DNA of 64,000 bases, from the NCBI GenBank assembly GCA_964007475.1, contig OZ023273.1, positions 60,407,834 to 60,471,833 of the forward strand, in the 5' to 3' direction. Below are positions 38,475-49,779 of the stretch, piece after piece. The notes below the pieces were generated by a model. It was not told the DNA's origin and ran no database searches. It saw only the letters and a program-made list of their open reading frames with translations. Each line of letters opens with the position of its first letter. The first letter of the stretch is position 1. Made by a program: the position numbers and the translations under genes. The DNA comes from Hybos culiciformis (lineage: Eukaryota > Arthropoda > Insecta > Diptera > Hybotidae).

Positions 38475-39295
38475 TAGGAGAGAGGCTTGCAGGTTTCCAC
38501 TGCTTGCAGGTTGTCAGCACTGATGTGTTTTAACATTCTAGCATTTTCAAAAACTTTAAAAATTAAAAATTGTGTTTTTGCCCTGTGCTCGTAAAGTGAT
38601 CTTTTTTATTAGCAATTCAAGCTAAATATTTAGGTTGTGTTGCTTTTTCATTTAATTAACATATTCCAAACAGAATTAAAAATATATTATGAATTGGCAA
38701 TTTTTTAAATGGATCAGGTCAGAATGCTGGTTGCCACCTTTATTGGCTTACAGGTTGCCACCTTGATGAAAGCGCTGATGACTGTATGATTTGTTTGAAG
38801 AAAATGCCGGAAGTAGACACAACTCTATTATGTGCCACGAATGCAAAAGAGCCGTTAACGCGAAATGTGTTTTAGTGTTTAAACTTGCCCGAATTCTGAT
38901 TCCGATTAAGATTTGGAATGATTCCATACCATATTGCAATTTTATTTTTTATGTCAATTTTCAGTCATTTCTTTATGTTTACAGCCACTGTGTGCAAGTG
39001 AAATTCAATAAATTTGAATACATTTCTTTTCCAGTTTCAGTTTTTCAACATTTGCAGCAATTTTCCAAAGGGTGGCAAACCGCAAACCTAAATTTGAAGA
39101 GTTCGATTTTAGATACTTTTGAAAATTTGCTACATAATGTTATTTTTTAAGATTACAAATGAATTCTAGCCAAGGATTGTAGCTTTTTACTTCCTCTTTC
39201 CAACGTATATACATATATACAATACTTTCATTTTTTGACGAGTTATGATAAAAAAAGCTATGAGGTGGCAACCTGCAAACCTCTCCCCTACGTAT
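38475..39295. mobile_element. TIR-bounded element with a decayed zinc-finger fragment
   Basis: The left end TAGGAGAGAGGCTTGCAGGT matches the reverse complement of the right end (TAGGGGAGAGGTTTGCAGGT) at 18 of 20 positions and beyond. ATTAATAG directly precedes the left end (38467-38474) and recurs at 39296-39303, five bases (CGTAT) past the right TIR. This suggests an 8-bp target-site duplication with a small edge deletion, as in hAT-type elements. Inside, at about 38775-38870, plus-strand codons read DDCMICLKKMPEVDTTLL in one frame and CHECKRAVNAKC in another, a RING/PHD-like Cys pattern broken by a frame change. A second possible piece (HCVQVKFNKFEY) follows an AG-ended T-rich run near 38982. 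Confidence 0.65.
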
Positions 39296-40816
39296 ATTAA
39301 TAGTATATTTGATGTTAATTTAAATATATATTATAATATGTAACTTTCTTGTTCAAGCTCAGTGATGAAAAATTAAAAGAATCAAAATAAAGTAATATGT
39401 ACCTTAGATAAACATAATAGTCAAGTCATAATAGTGTAAAAAAAAACTTTACCAATTTAAATTTAATTCAATTTGAATTTGAAAAGCAACTTTTTTGGTA
39501 AGTTTTGGGTTAAATTCTAGATAGTGTAAGTAACTTTAGTAGTAACTATGATAATAGAAAACAAGAATTTTTAAATAAAGCTAAATATAAAAATAACTTA
39601 AGTATATTCCTACATTTACATATGATATAAATTCTTACATAATACTTATATAAATAAAAACATAACATTATATATATTTCAGCTGTATTAAAAAAATACA
39701 TAATACTTTGAGTTTGATACAACTATATACTGCCTTACTAAGCAACAAAGGCATGGCTCTATTTTGATAGTTTTGAAATATTCAAGTTTTTCTGTTTTTA
39801 TTTTTGAAAATTTATTTGGAGAGGTGCTCAATGTGTGTTTTTGAGGCTTCAAAGAGCCAAGAAAAAAATTTTCAAAAAACGTTACGGTCAAGATTAACTA
39901 ACGCCCTTCTTGCTAAGTAAGGCACCATACCAACTTTATATTTATGATGAGTGCTTGATTAAATAAATAAATTTCTTATTCCATTTTCTTATAAGTAAAA
40001 CATTTATTTGATTTTGATTTTTTTTTAAGTTTCCGATGGAAATTCAGGATTGCATTTTTATTGGAAATCAGAAATTTATTATGACCATTAAAGCCTTTGT
40101 TATTGATGTTGGGTAAGGTTATTTGATGTTAGCTAAGTCGCATCTTTATAATTAAGAAGTTGAAGAAATTATAATACTGTTCTTGGTCTATCATGGATTT
40201 TTTTATTATATTTTATTATATGTCATACATATTATTATTTGTCATTGCAACTTCATTGCAATTTAAAATGAAACCATTAAACTTTGCAAATAAATTCTAT
40301 AATGATTGAGAGTGTCATCATAGTCAACCTTTATTTTAACAATTGAAACAATATATATACAAATATATACATATATGTATATAATGTATATATATATATA
40401 TATATATATGATGTATATGTAAAATGTAAATAGGTGTATATAATATATTGGGTAACAAATGTTTAGAGACAACATTTTTAAAAGAGTTCTTTTATTTGAC
40501 TTTCCATTTTAAATATTTCTTGCACAATTATCAAATAAATTTTTAACAAAAATATGTATTATTTCACACAATGTTGATTTTAAACAATAATAATGTATAT
40601 TATTTTTTATACAATAAATATCATTACAATTTTTATTAATTTTTTTTTTTTATTTTCTAACAATTAGTTCTCGAGGTAATTCTGTTAAAGACAATTTTAG
40701 TGAATGCAAAATAAATATTTCAAGAATAATTTTTTGGTTATAAAAGAAAATTTTCCAACAAATTTCATCAGTTTACATTTATATTTGGTAAATAAAATAC
40801 CTTTAATACGCGCAAA
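39296..40816. other. AT-rich intergenic stretch with an AT dinucleotide array
   Basis: Contains a (TA)n/(TATG)n-rich microsatellite at 40352-40410. The short frames at 39688 and 40263 (minus) are low-complexity or featureless. The 3' end is the presumed upstream region of the gene starting at 40817. Confidence 0.45.
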
Positions 40817-41031
40817 ATGTTAACGGGCTTTATTAAAATTCTTTCGATTTTCGGTCTTTTAAGAATTGTTCAACCATTGGGAACTAATAACTTGAGACCA
40901 TCATCAACAACAGTTCGACCACTTAGTGAAAAATTTATAACAAAAAACGATATCAATAACGATGGATTAATAAAAAGGAATATTAAAGTTGAAGATATTT
41001 CAAAAACATTTGAACCGTCAACACAATTCAG
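40817..41031 (+). CDS. Gly/Tyr-rich secreted or membrane protein, exon 1 (signal peptide)
   Basis: Starts at an ATG in AAAATG context. Residues 1-21 (MLTGFIKILSIFGLLRIVQP) form a hydrophobic leader typical of a signal peptide, followed by a polar Thr/Ser/Lys/Asn segment. The exon is proposed to end after TTCAG at a GTTTGA donor (phase 2). That donor is weak, but its phase fits exon 2 exactly and gives ...PSTQF-R-APNFDRDRED.... Without splicing the frame stops at 41053. Joined to 46486-46655 and 47735-48105 it gives a 251-residue protein. The linkage over a 5.45-kb intron is inferred. Confidence 0.65.
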
Positions 41032-41934
41032 GTTTGATTGTACCAAACTATAAGATTATATATGTAATACAAATTTTTGTGTGAAATCAAAAATTTTAAA
41101 ATATAATATGTACAATATACATTTACATGTAACATAATGTGTATGTATTTGTGTTTCCTTTAAAATCTGGAAAACGAGAACGGTTTAGGACGTTTAGGTT
41201 AACTAATACAATTTTAATTATGATCCTGTGTGGTATGCGAATAACAAAAATCATATATTAAATTCATAAGAAATAAAATGTCGTGCAGGACAAACCTAAT
41301 AATAATTTTTTTGTGATAAATAGGTATTTACTATTTTGGATTTTTTTTTTTTAAGTTTTTATTCAGTAAATAATTTTTTTTATTATGAATTATTATAAAT
41401 GAAAATAAAAATGGATTAAAACCAACAAAGAAAAAAAGAAAATAAATTTTGGTCGAATGAAGAAGATATATGTTTAAGATTTTTTGAATTCAATGTTTTA
41501 AAGAAATCTAACCACAATAATATTCATCCTTTTAATTTTTCGATTAAAGTTTTGTGTGTTTCAAATTAGTTGGTTGCGCTTACAAGATAAAAAAAATAAA
41601 TGGCAGCAATGTAACACACAACAAGAATTTATTTAAATAAACGTTTAAACATTTAAATAAGGGACGATAAAAATTATTTAAAATTAAAATAAAAAAAGCA
41701 ATCGCATTTTTATTCCTGTCACAAAGCCATATCGCCTAGAAGAAGCCTCTTTCTTTTTCACAAATAGAAAAAAATTAAAACACAAATTATTTTCCATAAC
41801 GTAATATCTCAAAATTAATAAACTTGTTTGCCAAATTTTATATGTTTCTAAATTAAATGGAAATTGGGAATATCAAAATAAAAAGTTTTTAATAAGAAAA
41901 AATATCTTTTTTCTTTGAAAGCAATAGTGCTTCA

Positions 41935-42031
41935 CCCTTAAAAAAATTTAAAAATTTCAAATTCTGAATTTCAAATTCCTAATTTAGGAATTTGAAATTC
42001 AGAATTTGAAATTTTTAAATTTTTTTAAGGG
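41935..42031. repeat. perfect 97-bp palindrome (48-bp arms)
   Basis: The arms are fully complementary around a single central T at 41983 (CCTAA-T-TTAGG). The left arm starts CCCTTAAAAAAATTT and the right arm ends with its exact complement. Each arm contains degenerate copies of AATTTCAAATTC. An uninterrupted 48-bp stem is far more than composition explains; it is probably a foldback or MITE-type element. Confidence 0.9.
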
Positions 42032-42269
42032 GTTAGTTGGAAGACGACTCTACGTTACACTGGCCTTGATTGGTAAAGTAAATTCGAAGTACTGCAATTC
42101 AAAATAAAACCCTAAAATAATTGCAATAAAATTGTGTTTATTTACATAAAAGCAATCTGGTTCACAATTCTGGGATTATGTGTTTAATGAACAACATAAG
42201 GTTTATTTATTTTAGTGTCGAGTTTTAATATTTTTATCTTAAAATAAGAAGCCATAAAATTATTATATC

Positions 42270-42898
42270 ATAACGTCTGCTCAGAAATGAAACAACGTAT
42301 GATATTTATACGTCATTATTAGATAATAGGCCCATTCGATTCCTCGTACTCGATTTTATGAGTACAACTTTTTTGCAATATTCTTAATGTTGATTAAAAT
42401 GTGTTTTTTAGATGAAAATTCAAATATTGCATAATTTACATTTGCTGAATTAAAAAAAAGAAACAGTGTAAAATATGTTTACGTATTTCTACTTTTTAAC
42501 GTTTAAAACTTTGATGAAAATTAAAACAACTTGATTAAAACAACTTGATGAAAATTAAAACAACAAGATTTATATCTGTACATCATTTTGCAAAAAAATT
42601 CTATATAATTTTTTATTTTTCAAAAAAAAGTGAAACGCTGTATACTATACTTTTACATTATTTCTTTCAATACCATTCCATGAGTTAAAATGTTATTAAA
42701 GAACTTAAGAATACAATACGTTGTTTTAACAATCAACAAAAAAGAATTTTCTTTAAAGAAGAAAGTAAAATGCTGTATAAAGAGTATACGTTACTTGATA
42801 TTGTTGCATACGTTGTTTTAATTTTCAAATCTTTAAACTCAAATTACTCGAAACTATACTTTACATTATACATTGTTTCATTTCTCAGCAGACGATAA
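42270..42898. mobile_element. MITE-like element, same end family as 3269-3677
   Basis: The left end ATAACGTCTGCTCAGAAATG matches the reverse complement of the right end (ATTATCGTCTGCTGAGAAATG) and both continue GAAACAAYGT, making a TIR of ~30 bp around ~630 bp of non-coding DNA. The outer motif ATCGTCYGCTCAGA is shared with the element at 3269-3677. Internal words such as AAAACAACTTGAT are directly repeated at 42530-42560. It lies inside intron 1 of the Gly/Tyr-rich gene. Confidence 0.65.
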
Positions 42899-44889
42899 TG
42901 TGTATATAATAATGTGTTTTTTTTTATTCTCAAAAATTCTTTCATTATTTGGAAAATAAAATCCTTTACGAAAATTCCTTCATTTATAAATATACCTATA
43001 GTAAATTATTAAATTATATCTTATTTCTTCTAACTTTATGCAATAAGTTAAGAATTTGGGATCACAAAACTTATACATTGAGCAATGTATGCGTCGTCCT
43101 TAAATGCTTTTCACACTATAATACTATAGTATTGAATAAATTTTTTATTTTTTGCAAACCTTAATGTCTCAACTGTAAGCTTATACAACATATTTTTCTA
43201 TATCTAATTTGGAAATATACCTATACTTTTTATGGCTTAATCTATAAGTAAGCATGCGCTCTACCATCTTCGTAAATCTTTGTTGCTCTTAATTTTTTAT
43301 GAATAGAATAAAAAAAAATTGTTTTCCTTTATTCATTACTATACATTTTTATTTTAATAAATTAAATTTTTTGCGCACATTTTATTGCTCCCTGGATGAT
43401 TTTTATTATTTGTAACTTTGTAATATACAGAAACCAATATATTAATTTAGCCTTATGGACCTTTTTTTTTACTAATAAATTCCTTTTTTTAGCACAAAGC
43501 TTAAAATTTAATATTTTATTCGCACGCATGCATCCCTTGACATTCAATTTAAATTATATGTTGCCAGAAAAATATTAAGGAATCGGGGTATTAAAATTTT
43601 TGTATCTACACTTATTATGTCTAATACAATATAAACTTGTATAGGTATGTTTTTATTTTTAATGATTTTTCTTTAAAATCATGTTCAGGTATGTAGGGAA
43701 AGAGAAATCGGCTAGTAAATTTAAATATATTCCTTTTTAAAGTTTTAACTACCTACATTTCAAATATAAATCTCTTAAAAAAAATGTTTTATTGTAGCTT
43801 TTTAATGTTAAATATGAAATGACAAAATTAAACCTGGACTTACAAGTTTGTTAATAACAATGAACCTTTTAACTAGAAAATATAAATTTAGTACATAGTA
43901 ACTAATAAAAATGTGAAAACAGACGGAACGACGTCCCCAAGAACCTAGAAATACCCTACCTAAATTAATTAAGATCACGACTAAGTATACGTTTATGTGT
44001 TTGGATTTGTAAGCTCGCCAAAGATTCTTCTTAAATAAATTTATTTTAATAAATTATTAATTCTACAATCATTAAAATAAAAAAATATGTCAGTATTTTA
44101 GTTATTATTATTAGTTGTTATAATAAAAGCATTAAAAAGTCCAATAAAGTTTCACAGTATTGTAGCCCTCGTTTAGTTCATCTTAAAAAATAACTTCTAC
44201 TGCGAAATCCAAACTCGACCTCGATCTAGAAAAGCGATGAACATATGGCCGGAAAAAGTTAATGACAATCCTAAAATAGTTAATTATAAGGTGACTAAAG
44301 TTTAAGGCACTAAAGTTTTATAAGAGGCCCATAGAAAAAAAAAAAAAAGATGATTTTTGATGTTTTTTTTTAAATAGATATTTTACTCTTTTTAAAATTA
44401 TTATTATTATTACGGGTATAGGATAGGTACTATAAATTTATGTATGAACAGAAATAATTTTTTTAAATCATAAATTTTACTAAAAATATTTTTATAACAA
44501 TTTTTGTAAGTGGTAATCAAAATTTTTATTAAGAAGAAGGATACAATATAAAAAAAAATTTATCTTGTAAACCTGTTTAAATAAGTCAATAAAAAATTTT
44601 ACCTTACCCGCTATAAAAAAAATGTTTGCCATTGCTAACTTTATTTTCATTGACACAAATAAATGCATGAAATTACTTTGTACATTGAAGAGAACATTCT
44701 ATATTCTAATTACTTAGATGCTTTTTATTTTTTTTTTAGCTCGTGTTCCATCAAAAATGAAAAAAAAATTTGAGCCACACAATTTTATTATTTAAATATG
44801 CACTAAAAAGTAGAAAATAAAACTTACTAACATTTCCTAATCCGCACTAAAAATTAAATATATTCCACTAAAAAGGAAATTAAAATCCG

Positions 44890-45360
44890 AATCCTTTGGC
44901 CCACTACCATATTTAAATTGAAATCCATTGTCGGCCCAAGCCACAATCCAAAATCGGATGTTACGTATTCACAAATACCCCTCAAATACGAATTTTTTGT
45001 CTAAATCTATTTTCAGCTACTATCCTGAATTCTTGACACAAGTGAGGGCTAAAATATTTTTAGGTTCCTACAAACGACCTGTTCCCGCTCATCAATTTTC
45101 ATTGAAGTCCATTTATAGACAAAGCCCGAATACTTGAAGATAATCGGGACTAAGCATTTTTCTTCATTTCCTCATTCCACAACTACACCCATATAAATTT
45201 TCATCGAAATATATTTTCTGCCACTAGCCCAAATCCGTGAAACAACTGGGAGCTAAACAGTTTTCTTCTAATTGATACAATCGAAGCCTACGCATATACT
45301 ACTTTTCATCGAAATCCATTTTTAGACTTTTTTTACCTCAGTTCGAATCCTTCGACATGA
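44890..45360. repeat. degenerate ~120-bp tandem repeats
   Basis: Phrases of the type TTTCATCGAAATCCATTTT followed by agcccgaatcc...gaaac...gggagctaaa recur about four times with heavy divergence. The block abuts the LINE fragment to its right and may be part of that element or a separate minisatellite. The 69-codon frame at 44928-45137 is a by-product. Confidence 0.5.
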
Positions 45361-45369
45361 TGAGCGACT

Positions 45370-46241
45370 CAAAATGTCGTTGCATTCTTGAATCCATACA
45401 ATTGCAGACACGAACAGAGTTTGTGCATCCAAAACTCAATGCTGCCTAATTTCTAGAAAGCTGTCAACTTTCGATCTCCAATTTTCCTTTTAAGGAGAAA
45501 GTATTGCCAAATCTGGAAGCCTTGACATTTTAGGTTTGTAAATAACTAGCGATTTAAGCTGGAAAATTCATATTTTCGAAACGGCAAAAAAACGCAGCGA
45601 AATGTCTTGGTTTTTTAAAAAGATGTAAACAATACTTTTCCCCCTCTGATTTCTTAAATATTTACAAATCCTACATACGACCAAAATTAGAATACAATTC
45701 GCATATATGGGCTAGTGCTCCCAAAACTCATCTTGAATACCTGGACAAAGTTCAGAAAAAACGCTATTAGATTGATTAACAATCACCAAACCACCAGCTC
45801 ATTAACATCACTCAACCACCGTCGTAATGAAGGTTCACTTTCCATTTTTTATAAATACCTTGTGGGAATGGATACATGTTCCCTGGAAGTAAAGGCCCTA
45901 CTTCCTCAACTTCAAGTATTTTCACGCCAAACACGTACTGCTTCAACGTCACACCCATATTTCGTAAAAATTCCCAGATGTGATAGAATGAGCTTCGGAG
46001 ATTCGTTTTCAATTCGCACCTCGAGAATGTGGAATGCTCTCCCATTAAAGTTGTTCCCGGCAGCTGGTGGACGCTTAATTTATGACTTGCGCCGCTTTAA
46101 GAAAAGTGTAAATGATTACTTACTAACTGTCCCACTTTTTAATCCCGTCTAAACTTCATGTCCTCATTACCAAATCCATACTTCTTTAGTATAAAAGGTA
46201 TCCCACCTAGTGATTTGGTAACTTTAATAAAAAAAAAAAAT
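45370..46241 (+). pseudogene. non-LTR retrotransposon RT C-terminal fragment (family B), poly(A) ended
   Basis: Decayed reverse-transcriptase 3' half, readable across frames: DLSWKIHIFETAKKRSEM, KCLGFLKRCKQYF, NIYKSYIRPKLEYNSHIWA, PKTHLEYLDKVQKK, then an open 145-residue frame at 45715-46152 with RTASTSHPYFVKIPRC, RMSFGDSF, SRMWNALPLKLFP and DLRRFKKSVNDYLLTVPLF. It ends with the same 3' UTR (CACCTAGTGATTTGGTAAC) and poly(A) tract as the copy at 29980-30400. Several frameshifts precede the open part, so it is non-functional. It is inserted in sense orientation in intron 1 of the host gene. Confidence 0.88.
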
Positions 46242-46485
46242 GAAATCATGTAAAAACGAAATAGTAGCTTTCTGTCTGAAATAGTTATATTAACTATTAT
46301 ACTACATGGCTTATTTCGATCGTACAAATGCCAAAATATACACAATCTCATTCGGATTCTGATTTTAGAATCTGCTAACCAACGAATTTTTCAATCAGAA
46401 TAACAAAAAATTATAAGTAATTTATTTGATGAATATTTGATGAATATTAGACTTTTTTTTAAACAATGATATTCGATTATTTTAG

Positions 46486-46655
46486 GGCACCAAATTTTGA
46501 CAGAGATCGAGAAGACATTGGTTTTGATGGCGCTTCAAGATCATTCTCACCAGGACAATCAGGAGGCTACAATTACGATAACAAATATCATGGAAAAGGC
46601 TATTTAGATACCATCTCTAATCAGAAAAACAAAATTAAAGAACAATTTGGCATTG
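46486..46655 (+). CDS. Gly/Tyr-rich secreted or membrane protein, exon 2
   Basis: Acceptor TTATTTTAG, donor G|GTAAT, entering in phase 2 and leaving in phase 1. It codes for residues 72-128 plus the first base of Gly-129: APNFDRDREDIGFDGASRSF, a short Gly/Tyr/Asn stretch (SGGYNYDNKYHGKGY), then the charged segment SNQKNKIKEQFGIG. An in-frame ATG at 46466 upstream of the acceptor gives an alternative unspliced start, but it lacks a leader peptide, so the spliced form is preferred. Confidence 0.75.
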
Positions 46656-47734
46656 GTAATTAACAAAATTTTTGTGAGCTTCGAAGTATTTATAAGATTA
46701 TTGTTTTCATCAAACAAAAAATAATTACTTCTAAAACTTTTGACCTAATGAATGAAGAGGGCTCAAAATAGGCTTAGAATGATCGTTTTGGAAATCTCTA
46801 GAGCCCGCTAAGAAAATGACAGTTAGTTTAAATTAAATAGATACTCTAAAGCAGTAACAATGACTCTACCCTTTCCACTAAATATCTAAAGGGTTACATT
46901 TTTGCATTTGAGACGTTAATAAAACCTTGCCTTGTCTTGCCTATTTAATTCTTACTGGGAAACGGTTTATAAAATAATGTTTTTCCAGATCTATTATTTG
47001 CAAAAAAATCGATGGAAATAGTTTGTTATGTTGAATAACCCAAAATCCAAAACATATGTTAAACCTGTACCTGCAAATGTTCAGTAATCAAGTTTTCTGT
47101 TAACTATTTTTTATAAAAACTTTGAACGCAATGTTAAAATAGTACAAAACAGTACAATTTGTGTTTTTTATTGTACGCAGCGTAGGATTCACGAATAGGC
47201 ACACTAGGCACCTGCCTAGGGCGGCAGATTTAAAGGAGCGGCAAAATATAACATAAAACCGATAAAAAAAATTTTTCAAATAAATCAATTTTTCTGTTTG
47301 TAGAATTGAATATGTAACTAATCTGCAAAAAATAATAAGAACGTATTTCGAAATGTGAAAATAATCTTCAGATTTTATCTGTCACTAGCATATTGTTCTG
47401 CTGGCAGCTTGTTTTCTTCTTTGAATAGAACTAAAACTTATCTTCGATCACAATTGAAAGAAACGAAATTACATTTCAATTATGCACTTCGAGAACTAAG
47501 TGTTAAAAAAAATTTAATTTGAAGATACATTCGATAAATTCATATTTATAAATAAAAAATTTAGAAAAAAAGAATAAGTAAATTAAGCTAATTAAATAAT
47601 ACAGTTTGTTTCTTATTTAAATTCCAATTACACTGAAACTCTCAAAAAGTGCCTATGTGCGGCATATTCGTAAATCCGGCCCTGTTAGTACGACAGAAAA
47701 ATTTCATATTTATATTCTCATATTTTCATTAAAG
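46656..47734 (+). other. intron 2 of the Gly/Tyr-rich gene, carrying a hAT-like MITE
   Basis: GT-AG intron of 1079 bp, acceptor TTTCATTAAAG. The MITE at 47178-47684 makes up nearly half of it. The frames at 47100-47288 and 47657-47980 are shadows. Confidence 0.65.
47178..47684. mobile_element. hAT-like MITE in intron
   Basis: The left end CAGCGTAGGATTCACGAATA and the reverse complement of the right end, CAGGGCCGGATTTACGAATA, agree at 16 of 20 positions. Both begin with CAG, as hAT TIRs commonly do. The immediate flanks are ATTGTACG (47170-47177) and TTAGTACG (47685-47692), which agree at 6 of 8 positions and fit a decayed 8-bp target-site duplication. No transposase remains. A second, different hAT-like MITE is at 52031-52378. 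Confidence 0.75.
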
Positions 47735-48105
47735 GTTCTAGCAGCTATGGAAACAATCGTTATGGAGGCACTTATACTGCTTATGCAACTCCTTTGGATT
47801 ATCCTTACAGCTCAGGAGGTTATCAAAGTAATTACGATACTGGTTATGGTAGCAACAGCAATTACGGAGGAGACTATTCCTCGAATAGTCAAGATGTTAT
47901 ACAAAAAATTGCATATGCCAAAAAAATTATTTTACCTATTGCTGGTGTTGCAGCTCTGGGCCTTGCTGCTGCTTATATAGTTAATCCATTTCTCTTTCAA
48001 TCATTTGGATCTAGTACTTTTGGGAAAAGAAAAAGACGAGATTTGGAAGCATCAGAAAATGATTCCCACTCACAGAATTTAGCATATAGAAATCTTTCAC
48101 GATAA
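47735..48105 (+). CDS. Gly/Tyr-rich secreted or membrane protein, exon 3 (TM helix, stop)
   Basis: Enters in phase 1 and ends at TAA. Residues 130-180 are Ser/Gly/Tyr/Asn-rich (GGYQSNYDTGYGSNSNYGGD). Then DVIQKIAYAKK leads into a hydrophobic segment at ~193-213 (IILPIAGVAALGLAAAYIV) that looks like a membrane helix. NPFLFQSFGSSTFG and a basic KRKRR site (226-230, possibly proprotein-convertase-like) follow, with a polar tail to residue 251. With the leader in exon 1, the protein is probably secreted or single-pass membrane. Gly/Tyr-rich composition is common in cuticle and extracellular structural proteins, but the TM helix argues for membrane anchoring. Family not recognised. Confidence 0.85.
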
Positions 48106-48315
48106 ATTGGTAACCGTACGAAAAACAATAATGCCCACAAAAGAAAAGTTTAGAAAATGCATTCAATTTTGATATAAAATTACATGATATATTGTATAAT
48201 TATGATTGGACAAACTACCTCAGTACATATGATAATTCGTAAAATTCATACTTCATTTCATATTGTCTTTTTGTGAACAATATTGAGCAAAGTGATTCTC
48301 AAACAAACTACGACA

Positions 48316-48321
48316 AATAAA
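48316..48321 (+). terminator. polyadenylation signal of the Gly/Tyr-rich gene (AATAAA)
   Basis: First AATAAA after the stop codon, about 210 bases downstream. It is plausible but unproven in AT-rich DNA. Confidence 0.45.
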
Positions 48322-49779
48322 TTATAACTTAAGTTTATTTTAAATATTTATATAAACATGTTTTATTTTTAATTTCATAATTTTCATAATTTAAAGTTTT
48401 AATTTTTATAAAAACTGCAACCAAAGTTTGATCTTAATTATTTTTATTCTCTATAATACTCAGTAATTTAGTAACTAGGTTATATCAAAATTCTTGTAAC
48501 AATTGTAATTACATATAATATCTATTTACAACTTAATACAAAACTCAAAGTTAAACTAACGTAAAATAAAGGGCATATTGAGAAGTAATTTTCCCACTTG
48601 AGGTTGTAATTTATTTTTTATACCTTAAAACTAATATAAAAGTATGCAGGTTTGACACCGTTTTAAGAAAATTTAAAAAAGTTCTAGGGGTTTGATTTGT
48701 TGGAAAATTTATACAAAGGTTATAAAAACGTTAAAAACTAACATAAAAAAATAATTTAAAAAAGTAAAGAAACTTCAAATTAAAAAAGGAAAGACTAATA
48801 GTAACCAATTATTACATCACTTTGAATGTTTGAATTATATAAAAATTTCAAAAATAGCTTAAAAAACAATATAGTTACATTGTTACATAGTTTTAGGCTG
48901 TACCTTAATAAAGCGAGGTGACAAGATTCGATAAAACTAAAGGCAATTTGAATGAACAGAATAGAAGAAACAAAACCAAATACCAAATCTATTTTTTTGT
49001 ACAATTTATACTTCTGGATAGTCAATATTAAAGAAGTTAAAAATCAAGAACGATTTTTTATATATAAAAACACAATTTAAGTAATTAAAAAATATACGTT
49101 ACAAATAAGAAATCAATATAACAAGTTTGGTTTCTTGCGTTTAATTTCAAATGAAAATGAAGATTTACCTGGCTAAAAATGCCCTGACTTTATTAAGTGC
49201 ATTAGAAGGTATTTTATTAAAAAAAAAAAGTTAGGCTTATAGAAGTTATTAAGGATAAAAGAGGAAAGCCAACAAATGATTATATCCTAATCCTTGTAAT
49301 GTTTGATAAAAAAAATTCTAGGAATTTGTTTCATCGTGGATAAAAAAATTAAATTAAAATACATTTTTAATAAATAGTAATGATTTGTATCATTATATTA
49401 ATTTGATTTTTACTTCAAAAGGCAATACTACATGGTTTCTATGTTTATAACATCATAATGTAAATTTATAAATTAAAAAAAATAGGAAAGTATCAATGGA
49501 TGAAACTCTATCTAATTTTACGTCAACTTTTGGTTTTTTTTTTAAACTTCAACAGGACTAGAAAATATTAATTATCACCTTAATTATATATTTCATCCAA
49601 AATTTGATGGATGATTGGTTCTCATGCTGACGACGCTATTTTGGATTACAAGCTAATAGTGTGATTCAATTAGTTGACTAATTGCAAAATAATCTTGAAC
49701 CATTATTCCATTCCTGAATGGATTAAAAATTTAAAAAAAGGACAAAATACGTCTTTTAAACGTAAAATAATTTCCTAAC
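48322..49779. other. AT-rich intergenic stretch, no gene recognised
   Basis: No splice-bounded exon or motif. The 76-codon minus-strand frame at 48795-49025 is hydrophobic through composition and unsupported. Confidence 0.45.

Larger units (their letters stand above)
41032..46485 (+). other. intron 1 of the Gly/Tyr-rich gene (5.45 kb)
   Basis: A proposed intron with a GTTTGA donor and TTATTTTAG acceptor. It holds a 97-bp perfect palindrome (41935-42031), a MITE (42270-42898), a block of degenerate ~120-bp tandem repeats (about 44890-45360) and a decayed LINE 3' part (about 45370-46241). Short frames at 42949, 43362 and 43396 are not supported. Confidence 0.55.

Noticed and set aside
45715..46152. 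145-codon frame as a host gene
   Set aside because: It matches the second LINE copy and ends in the same 3' UTR and poly(A) tract; upstream frames are broken RT.
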